From positions 62,001-126,000 of the forward strand of contig JASWJB010000072.1 in the NCBI GenBank assembly GCA_032433595.1: 64,000 nt of DNA, in the 5' to 3' direction. This DNA comes from Conoideocrella luteorostrata. Lineage: Eukaryota; Ascomycota; Sordariomycetes; Hypocreales; Clavicipitaceae. Position 1 is the first letter of the stretch, and each line of letters opens with the position of its first letter. The notes beneath the pieces are model-generated. The model did not search any database. It saw nothing but the letters and a program-made list of their open reading frames with translations, and had not been told where the DNA came from. A program made the position numbers and the translations under genes. Of the stretch, positions 55,976 through 64,000 are shown piece after piece.

Positions 55976-58454
55976 CGTCGACTGAAGCAAGGTGTTCTGA
56001 TATACCACTACAACATACCCGCAGGTAGTAGCCGGAATTGCAAGTGCCTAGTGAACTGAGGGTGGGGTGGACAGGAATGCGAATTTTCATTTACCACGGT
56101 CTGAGTCGCGGGTACGGAGCACGGAGTACATGCATTATTTAGTACACTGGATTGATTTGATAAGACCTTGATTATCGGTACGAAATACTCCAGTCGTCTG
56201 TGGAGTGGTAGTACAGTAACACCTCCATCGAGTCGGTCATGTGTGGAGTAGATAGAGCGCGGAAGCTGGCAGCCATCCGACCGTGTTAAATCCCTCAACC
56301 CATGTACAGTCTACAGCCCTCGAACAAAAGCGTTGGCTGGCATACGCAGCTCGCCACTAATGGCTTCATTGACAGGTGGAGTACGGAGTACATCGTGCGA
56401 AACGGGTCGGGCTGGTGGGCCAACCTGGATAGTCCACGGCAACAAAAGGCGTGAGACGTAGATTGATAAGCCATCCCGTAAGTAAGGAAGTGTTGTTCGA
56501 CAAAGCTACACGAGACATTTCTCCGCAAGTGTATGTGGAGGACGACATTGCAGAACAACAGTTCCACCGTATCTGCTGATACAACATTGGCAACAATAAT
56601 TTAATTGTCGGTAACATATGTCGCTTGACTGGCAGCTAGGTCTGAAGAATATCTCGAGCCGGGCTTCGGGCTTGTGGCCGCAGGGATTCGCCAATGGTTC
56701 CTGCACGACATGAGATTTCCGATAACGGAGCAACTATGTGGCATAATGAAGACCAGTCCGCCTTCAAATCGGTTGATGTATCTGATACTTGAACGACGGT
56801 TCTACTGTCGTATCTGGTCGGGGAAACCTGTATGCACTCGCATTAGTCTACGTAGCAGATGCTGAAAAAGATCAGCTTAGCCTCAACTAGTAGAGTTTGC
56901 GAATTGTGGTGAGGCCCCAGTTCGTACTCATTTATATCAATAGAAGTCTTGCAGCCACTAGCTGCAGTGCCCAAGCTAACTTTGAAAGACAGAATACTCC
57001 ATAAACTGAAAGTCTCAAAGACATGGTCTTATCAATCAGTCAATACAGCTCATACTGTGTCAGCACTACTGCAAGAAAACAGCTTGTTTGACTAGGGTCC
57101 TAGGTGGACTCGGACGGCCGAGGACAGCCGAGGAAGCCACACGTCACTTCGACGGATTTGCTCCACTTCCAGACCTTATCAGATGAACTCCACCCTCGGT
57201 GGACGGGTAGCCATTAAGCTGGCGTGACGTCAACTCCCTGCGCTGGCCAGCATTAGTTTACTTACGCATGCAGTACAGCTACCCTCCATTGGTTCCACGT
57301 TCAACAGTGCGACGTCTACTCCGTAGAATGGATTTTCTTTCGCGTAAGACATTGAGCTATTGGGTGGCTGGAGTGGATTGACGGCATGGAGTGGGTTGTC
57401 AAAGTTAAACGAGCACCCCTGTGAACGCGGATCTGGTTATAACGATATCGCCTGCATTGGTCTGTTACTAATATCCAATTGCCATGGCCCTTGGTGCAGA
57501 CCTTGTGTAAGAATCACGTTCATGGATCAGCGGACTCATGGCTTGACAGCCTCCGCTCCTCGTCTCCCTGGACCTGAACTGCAGGATTGTACTTGCTAGC
57601 GGCGCGAATTTGTTGAACAAGGACCGGGAAGGTCGGCGGATTGATGCTTCGCATCAATCAGAGCACAGTGCAGTCTATTACTTCTATGTTGTCAAGTAGT
57701 TAATGAACCTGGGGCCGTCTCTCACACGCAGTGGTGCATAAGCTCTGCTGTTGCATCAGTAATTTGACAGAGTTTGCTACAAAAGTAGACGAAACGCATC
57801 TATGCAATGACCAAATACAGTAGTAGTAATTATTGTTCCCGGGCAGAGCTTCATCAGATCTTTATTCAAGACTCTTCACCATTGCAAGTTTAGCTCCTAA
57901 TGCTGTGCCCTTTACCTTTGCCCGTAGCGCGAAAGCCGACTGCATGTGGGCTTCTTGAATAAGTGCAAGAAGACTCCGTATAGATAGGTGTACGATAAAA
58001 GACGACGACTAACTTAAGCATGTGCATCCGACCGGACTTATTCAGGAGGGGAGCTGCAGCGACGATCAAAGTGGCGTACTGAACTTTCGTTCGGACAGAC
58101 GGTACATGCCCCCGCCTCCGGCACTATCAAATTACGTGCCAAGTCTACTTGTCGAGATCATGCCACAATACATTGATAAATGTTCCAAGTACTAAGAATG
58201 TTGTATTGCATAGAGTGGATGTATACATAGTATACATAGTCGGTTCATTATCTCATTGGCCCACAAACCTACGGGGCCACACGTACTTTTGAACAAAGTT
58301 GTACCACACCACACTGTGCGTGGATTTTAGAGACGAGCTAGAAAATAAAAGTTGCTCCCTGATAAACATACATGAAGTTTTGATGTGAAACTGCAAAATC
58401 GGCCATACTTCCCCGCCTGTTGTTTGCTAGGCTTCATTGACGCTGCAGTCTACT
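55976..58454. other. divergent promoter region of oxidoreductase and NRPS
   Basis: Almost 2.5 kb without a supported gene is long for a promoter region. It contains TACGGAGTAC-type motifs at about 56112, 56380 and 57317. Frames near 56295-56733 (minus) and 57360-57599 (plus) were judged spurious. A lost gene, for instance a cluster regulator, cannot be excluded. Confidence 0.45.
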
Positions 58455-61400
58455 ATGGATTTGCCTAACGAGACCACACCCATAAACGCAGCGGACCTTC
58501 ATGATATCTGGAATTGGAATGCCGTTGTTCCAGACGCAGCGGACAAATGCGTCCATGAATTATTTGCCAAGATTGTTCTTGAGCATCCCCAACGAGAGGC
58601 TGTCTGCGCGTGGGATGGAAGCCTGACGTACAAGGACCTTGACAACTTATCAACATGTCTGGCATATTATCTGAATGATCTTGGAGTCGGACCGGGAACG
58701 ATAGTGCCGCTGTGTTTTGAGAAGTCGAAATGGGCGCCAGTAGCAGTCCTCGGTGTCATGAAAGCCGGAGGAGCGTCGGTGGCTTTGGACGTGACACAGC
58801 CAGAGGAACGCTTGAAAGACATCGTGGGACAGGTTGGTTGTATTGTGATAGTGTCATCGGTGGCCAATAAAGAACTGTCTTCCTGTATTGCCCCAGGCAG
58901 CGCAGTTGTTTTGCTGCCCACGCCGTGGGTGAGCCCGAGCCTCGAGAAATCGAATAAAAGTCTTCCTATAGTCGCGCCATCCAGCATGTTGTACGTGGTG
59001 TTTACATCCGGAAGCACAGGCGCACCAAAGGGCGTCATCATCACGCACTCAAATTTCAGTAGCGCGGTTATTCATCAACAGAAAGCGCTTGGATTCACCT
59101 TGAGCTCACGAGTCTACGACTACGTATCGTACGCCTTTGACGTCTCATGGTCGAATATTCTTCATACGCTCACGGTTGGAGCGTGCCTTTGCATTCCAAG
59201 CCAGGATCAGCGGCAAAACAACATTGTAGAGTCTATACGAGACCTGCGTGCTAATTATGTCGACATGACACCATCCATATTCCGACTGATCGAGCCTTAC
59301 CAGGTCCCTGGGCTTCAGCATATCAGTTTCAGTGGCGAAGTAGTACTAGCTGATGATGTAATCCGATGGAAGCAAACGAAGAGAATCATAAATACGTATG
59401 GACCTGCTGAGTGTACCGTAAAAAGTACAGTGGCTAGTCTTGTTTGTGAACGAACAAGCATCCCAGATATTGGACATGCCGTTGGCGTAAATACTTGGGT
59501 AGTTGACCCTGAAACCGCTAATCTTGCCCCAATCGGCAGTGTCGGAGAGCTATGGTTGGAAGGCCCTGTTGTTGGTCAGGGCTACCTCAACGAACCAGAA
59601 AGAACAGCAGTCTCCTTCGTCAAAGACCCATCATGGCTCCTTCGAGGTGCACCTGGTCAACCGGGACGGCATGGACGGCTCTACCGGACCGGAGACTTGG
59701 TCAAGTATAACGTGAATGGGTCGCTCAGTTTCATCGGCCGAAATGATAATCAGGTCAAAATTCGCGGCCAGCGAGTCGAACTTGGCGAAGTAGAGCATCA
59801 CGTGCGCGAATGCTTAAGCCGAAAGGTCAATGAGGTTGGCGAGACAAGGTTTTCGGTTGTGGCAGAGCTAATAACGCCGAAGGAAAGCGAAAGTCCAGTT
59901 CTTGTCGTGTTCTTCAGTTTCACACACGGTAGTCTCCTGGCCGACAATTTGAAGCAGAAAACCCTAAGCAGCTTGATAAGGGGTTTAAACGAGGAATTAC
60001 AGACGAGAGTCCCGGTCTTTATGGTCCCAGCTGTTTATATTCCGGTAAACCCGATGCCGATGACGGCGACTGGAAAAACAGACAGAAGGCAACTGCGTAA
60101 TTTTGCGGAGAGCATGACAAGCAATGAGCTAACCTCGCTGAATCCAGCAAGGCACAAGAGAAGGATACCTGAGACCAAAAGAGAGCATGAGCTTCAGTTA
60201 TTGTGGTCAGACGTGTTAAAAATCAACCCAGACATGATAAGCATTGATGACAGCTTCTTGCAGATAGGAGGGGATTCCATCGCTGCCATGCGGCTTGCAG
60301 CGGCGGCACACCAGCGAGGATTTGCAATAAAGGCTACAGAAATACTCAAACAGCCTATACTTAGTAACTTGGCGCCGTTTCTTACGGAATCAACGGATGT
60401 TGGAGACGTCGAACCGTTCACGTTGCTTAAAACCACAGTGGACAGGAAGATAGTACAGCATAGAGCAGCAGATCTGTGCAATGTTGATCCGGCGCAAATC
60501 GAAGACGTTCTCCCATGTACACCACTTCAAGAGGGTCTATTAGCGTTAACAGAAAGGCGACCTGGCGACTACATCAGTCGAAATGTGATAGTGTTGAATG
60601 AAGGTATAGACATGGACCACTTTCGTGCGGCGGTAGAGCAAGTTTCGGCATCGGTGCCTATCCTTCGGACTCGCATTGTTGACCTACCGGGACAAGGTCT
60701 AGTCCAAGTAGTAGTCAAAGCACCGGTAAAATGGCTCCAAGGCAACAATATTGAGGCTGTGATCGAGCATGATAGGGAAGAGTTTATGGGGCTTGGGACT
60801 GGTCTTGCTCACTTTGGCACGGCAGATAGCAGCCAAAATCCCTGTGACAATAAGCCAAGATTCATCTGGACTCTTCATCACGCAATATATGACGGCTGGT
60901 CTCTACCTTTACTTCTCGAGCAGGTTGAGAAGGCGTACCAAGGAGGAAGAATCGAACTAGCACCATTCCAACCCTTCGTGAAATTCGTTTCGAATCTGGA
61001 AGAAAAATCAGCAATGGAATTTTGGAGATCCCAGTTAGAAGACTGCGAGTCCGCATTATTTCCGCCAATGCCCTCGGCGCATTATCGGCCACATGCCGAC
61101 CAAACCGTGCACCATAGGGTTGCGCGTCTCGAGTGGCCACGGAGTGATATCACGGCTTCCACTATACTACGCGCCGCGTGGGTAGTCGTCGCTTCTCGGT
61201 ACACTGATACACCTGATATAATATTTGAGGCAACGTTAAGCGGAAGACAAGCGCCAGTAGTGGGAGTGGAGCGCATGGCTGGGCCGACCATCACAACAGT
61301 TCCCATTCGAATACGCACGCATTGGGACCAAACCCTCAATGACTTCTTGCAGCAGGTGCAAAGCCAAGCTATTGAAATGACTGCGTTTGAGCAAATAGGA

Positions 61401-64000
61401 CTGCAAAAAATCCGGCTCGCTTGTGGTAGTGGGAATCAGGCACCTCAACCTCAAATGCTTTTAGTGATACAGCCCGTCAAGGAGAGTGTTCTGTCCGCAC
61501 AAAGGGTATTTAAAATAGGTGAAGACGAATCACACTCTCTAGGTGGACTGGGTAACTCCCACACGTACGCACTAGTTCTAATATGCCATCTTGAGGAGGA
61601 CGGCGTTAAGCTTGAAGCAAACTTTGACTCCTCTGTAGTTGACAGAACTCAAATGACGAAGATTCTAGAGCAACTAGAGCGGGTTTTACGGCAGATGTGC
61701 GATCCGGCACTGTCTCATGCGGGTACCCGAATGGACGAGTTGGATTTACTTAGCCCAGACGACCTGCGTAGTCTCTGGGCTTGGAATGCTACGGTCCCCG
61801 CAGTTGTTGACCGATGCGTACACGATATGATCAGGGAAACGTCGCAAAGGCAGCCTTTTGCACCTGCTATCTGCTCCTGGGACGGCGAGCTGACCTACAG
61901 CGAGCTGGATACTTTGTCAGCACGGTTGGCAGTCCAGCTTGTCGCCTTTGGAGTGAAAGAAGGCACGATCGTGCTATTATGCTTCGAGAAGTCGATGTGG
62001 GCACCGGTTGCGATGCTAAGTGTCATGAAGGCTGGCGGTGTATCTGTTGCATTGGATGTGACACAGCCGGAACAGAGATTGCGCATGATTGCCGACACTG
62101 TCGGCGACTGTGTAGTCCTGTCTTCCATGGCTGAGAAGCCGCTGGCAGAGAAACTATCTCCCAGTGTAATGGCAATCGAAACTACATCTGTAAATACAGA
62201 ATATGAGATATCGACCGTCTCGTTACCCATTGTCTCGGCAGCTGACATCGTGTATATCGTCTTCACCTCGGGTAGCACTGGCAAACCCAAGGGTGTCGTA
62301 ATCACACATCAGAATTTCAGCAGTGCCCTCGGGCACCAAACAGAGCGTCTGGGGTTTAACCCCTCGTCAAGGGTGCTAGATTTTGCTTCCTATGCATTCG
62401 ATGCTGCGTGGTATAATTTATTGCATACCCTCTATGCAGGCGGTTGTATCTGCATTCCATCACAGAACGAGAGGCAAAACGATCTCTCAGGGAGTGTTGT
62501 CCGTTTGGGAACAACTTTCGCGAATCTTACGCCTACAGTAGCAGGGCTGCTAAATACTTCAGCTCTTTCAATACTGAAACTTGTTGAGTTGGTTGGTGAG
62601 GCGGCTAGCCCTGACCTAGTTACACGAATAAAGGCGACCTCGAATGTACGATTTGCTTACGGGCCCGCGGAATGCTCCATCATGTCAACGGTATCTCAAG
62701 AAAATCCTGACTCGATAGTCATCGGTCGAGGCATTGGTGTATGCACCTGGGTGACCGACCTACACTCAACATCACGGTTAGCCGGTATAGGTTGTGTTGG
62801 CGAACTCTGGATTGAAGGTCCCTTAGTAGGACAAGGTTATCTCAACGACGCTATGAAGACGGCGACATCTTTTGTTGAAAATCCACAGTGGCTCCTACGC
62901 GGCGACGGCGCCAAACAGCTCGGACGACGTGGTAGACTGTACAAAACGGGAGATTTAGTCAAATACAACACAGACGGGTCGCTTGTTTTCGTGGGCCGCA
63001 AAGATATGCAGGTCAAGATTCGTGGGCAGCGTGTTGAGCTAGGCGACGTTGAGCATCACGTACGCGAATTTCTGAAAGACAAGGCCAACGTGTCCGTCGC
63101 AGCAGAAGTTATAAACCCACGGGATAGCAATAGCCCTATGCTTGTTGTGTTCCTCGGCGGTGACGCTGATCTAGGAGATCTTCTACGTGGCTTGGAGGAA
63201 CAGCTGACAAGGCAGCTGCCAGGATACATGGTACCGGCAGCGTATATCGCCATTGAACAGATTCCTACAGGAGCCGCTGGGAAAATAGATCGGCAGCAGT
63301 TGCGCAAACGAGGAGGGGCATTCACGCGAGATGAATTGGCCGCACTAAATCCGGCCCGACGAATGAAAAGATTACCAGAGACCGAAATGGAGCTGACGCT
63401 GCAAAATTTATGGGCAGACGTCTTGAAACTGAACCCAAAAAGTATTGGAATTGATGATAGCTTCTTACAAATTGGAGGTGACTCAATTGCTGCCATGCGC
63501 CTCGTCGCAGCAGCTCGTGAGCATGGCATGGTGATAACGGTCGCTGACATATTTAACCAACCTCAGTTACAAAACCTCGCTCTGTTGGTGGCACAGCTAG
63601 GAGCCGAAGAAAATGAGTACGGTAGTCCGTTTTCCCTATTAAATAAAGTTGTGGACAGGTACGACGCTCGAAATATGGCGGCAGCGTTATGTGGTGATAT
63701 CAATTCAACCGAGGTGGAGGACATTTTCCCCTGTACACCAATTCAAGAAGGCCTCATGGCATTGAGCATCAAACGAGTAGGAGACTATGTCAACCAAAGC
63801 ATATTTGTGCTAAGAGAAGATATCGACCTCAACCGACTCCGTGCGACTTTTGATAGGGCTGTAGAGTCCTTGCCCATTCTCCGAACACGTATTGTTGATC
63901 TACCTGGGCAAGGGTTAGTTCAGGTTGTGGTTAAGAAGAGACCGATGAAATGGCTCGTTGACGAAAATATTGATACGCTGATTGAACTGGACCAAGAAGA
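58455..64000 (+). CDS. multimodular nonribosomal peptide synthetase (5' part, runs off edge)
   Basis: One uninterrupted frame of at least 1848 codons starts with ATG at 58455 and is open at the right edge. The order seen is A1-T1-C1-A2-T2-C2 (start). A1 shows FTSGSTGAPKG (183-193), TYGPAEC, GRLYRTGDLVKY, VKIRGQRVELGEVE and TGKTDRRQL. T1 has LQIGGDS with Ser608 for phosphopantetheine. C1 has HHAIYDG (808-814), the intact catalytic HHxxxDG. A2 has FTSGSTGKPKG (from 1270), AYGPAEC and GRKDMQVKIRGQRVELGDVE. T2 has LQIGGDS with Ser1677, and C2 begins with EDIFPCTPIQEGL. There is no C domain before A1, so module 1 is the loading module. The two T domains share identical core motifs. By alignment to the GrsA positions the A-domain pockets differ, so two different residues are likely selected. 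It needs a PPTase from elsewhere in the genome. Confidence 0.95.
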   Translation, partial: MDLPNETTPINAADLHDIWNWNAVVPDAADKCVHELFAKIVLEHPQREAVCAWDGSLTYKDLDNLSTCLAYYLNDLGVGPGTIVPLCFEKSKWAPVAVLGVMKAGGASVALDVTQPEERLKDIVGQVGCIVIVSSVANKELSSCIAPGSAVVLLPTPWVSPSLEKSNKSLPIVAPSSMLYVVFTSGSTGAPKGVIITHSNFSSAVIHQQKALGFTLSSRVYDYVSYAFDVSWSNILHTLTVGACLCIPSQDQRQNNIVESIRDLRANYVDMTPSIFRLIEPYQVPGLQHISFSGEVVLADDVIRWKQTKRIINTYGPAECTVKSTVASLVCERTSIPDIGHAVGVNTWVVDPETANLAPIGSVGELWLEGPVVGQGYLNEPERTAVSFVKDPSWLLRGAPGQPGRHGRLYRTGDLVKYNVNGSLSFIGRNDNQVKIRGQRVELGEVEHHVRECLSRKVNEVGETRFSVVAELITPKESESPVLVVFFSFTHGSLLADNLKQKTLSSLIRGLNEELQTRVPVFMVPAVYIPVNPMPMTATGKTDRRQLRNFAESMTSNELTSLNPARHKRRIPETKREHELQLLWSDVLKINPDMISIDDSFLQIGGDSIAAMRLAAAAHQRGFAIKATEILKQPILSNLAPFLTESTDVGDVEPFTLLKTTVDRKIVQHRAADLCNVDPAQIEDVLPCTPLQEGLLALTERRPGDYISRNVIVLNEGIDMDHFRAAVEQVSASVPILRTRIVDLPGQGLVQVVVKAPVKWLQGNNIEAVIEHDREEFMGLGTGLAHFGTADSSQNPCDNKPRFIWTLHHAIYDGWSLPLLLEQVEKAYQGGRIELAPFQPFVKFVSNLEEKSAMEFWRSQLEDCESALFPPMPSAHYRPHADQTVHHRVARLEWPRSDITASTILRAAWVVVASRYTDTPDIIFEATLSGRQAPVVGVERMAGPTITTVPIRIRTHWDQTLNDFLQQVQSQAIEMTAFEQIGLQKIRLACGSGNQAPQPQMLLVIQPVKESVLSAQRVFKIGEDESHSLGGLGNSHTYALVLICHLEEDGVKLEANFDSSVVDRTQMTKILEQLERVLRQMCDPALSHAGTRMDELDLLSPDDLRSLWAWNATVPAVVDRCVHDMIRETSQRQPFAPAICSWDGELTYSELDTLSARLAVQLVAFGVKEGTIVLLCFEKSMWAPVAMLSVMKAGGVSVALDVTQPEQRLRMIADTVGDCVVLSSMAEKPLAEKLSPSVMAIETTSVNTEYEISTVSLPIVSAADIVYIVFTSGSTGKPKGVVITHQNFSSALGHQTERLGFNPSSRVLDFASYAFDAAWYNLLHTLYAGGCICIPSQNERQNDLSGSVVRLGTTFANLTPTVAGLLNTSALSILKLVELVGEAASPDLVTRIKATSNVRFAYGPAECSIMSTVSQENPDSIVIGRGIGVCTWVTDLHSTSRLAGIGCVGELWIEGPLVGQGYLNDAMKTATSFVENPQWLLRGDGAKQLGRRGRLYKTGDLVKYNTDGSLVFVGRKDMQVKIRGQRVELGDVEHHVREFLKDKANVSVAAEVINPRDSNSPMLVVFLGGDADLGDLLRGLEEQLTRQLPGYMVPAAYIAIEQIPTGAAGKIDRQQLRKRGGAFTRDELAALNPARRMKRLPETEMELTLQNLWADVLKLNPKSIGIDDSFLQIGGDSIAAMRLVAAAREHGMVITVADIFNQPQLQNLALLVAQLGAEENEYGSPFSLLNKVVDRYDARNMAAALCGDINSTEVEDIFPCTPIQEGLMALSIKRVGDYVNQSIFVLREDIDLNRLRATFDRAVESLPILRTRIVDLPGQGLVQVVVKKRPMKWLVDENIDTLIELDQE

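Overview
The window looks like one contig from a filamentous ascomycete, probably a hypocrealean Sordariomycete of the Metarhizium/Pochonia type. The reasons are: short GT-AG introns (about 44-150 nt) with CTAAC/CTGAC branch sites, fungal-specific families (GUP1, FAR-17a, fungal N-acetylglutamate kinase, DEAH helicase, a multimodular NRPS), a secreted enterotoxin-A-like ADP-ribosyltransferase of a kind known from insect-associated fungi, and many intergenic copies of ACTCCGTA/TACGGAGT. Genus is an inference. Gene models were spliced by eye; reading frame across the junctions and family homology are the support.

Layout. 1-8.7 kb: the 3' end of an unknown gene, two unknown genes, and a pair of paralogous two-exon genes of an uncharacterised family (4878-5761 minus, 7812-8653 plus). 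11.4-16.5 kb: a secreted class-3 lipase with a cysteine-rich tail and a small 8-cysteine secreted protein. 18-24 kb: an ARG5,6-type acetylglutamate kinase that has lost its reductase half (decayed remains lie just downstream), then GUP1 and a FAR-17a/AIG1 membrane protein, convergent. 24-38 kb: gene-poor and repeat-rich, with an unknown protein, the ADP-ribosyltransferase, an FrsA-like alpha/beta hydrolase, a zinc-finger pseudogene and an RGG-box protein with five exons. 38-42.5 kb: a DEAH-box helicase interrupted by an in-frame TAA, a 38-bp minisatellite directly after it, and a carboxymuconate-cyclase-like beta-propeller.

44.7-64 kb: a candidate biosynthetic gene cluster: MFS transporter, cytochrome P450, full-size ABC-B exporter, AIF-like FAD/NAD oxidoreductase and an NRPS that runs off the right edge (A-T-C-A-T-C... 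seen). The NRPS would assemble the peptide, the P450 and oxidoreductase could tailor it, and the two transporters could export it. No pathway transcription factor is visible inside the window.

Repeats. Two copies of a roughly 210-240 bp non-autonomous inverted-repeat element (37365-37603, 46854-47064) lie in opposite orientation; one sits in the MFS/P450 intergenic region of the cluster. There are also two LTR-like sequences (29837-30031, 37832-38019), a 55-bp dispersed repeat (6433 and 24154), a 13-bp tandem array and a 38-bp minisatellite. No rRNA, convincing tRNA or CRISPR was seen.
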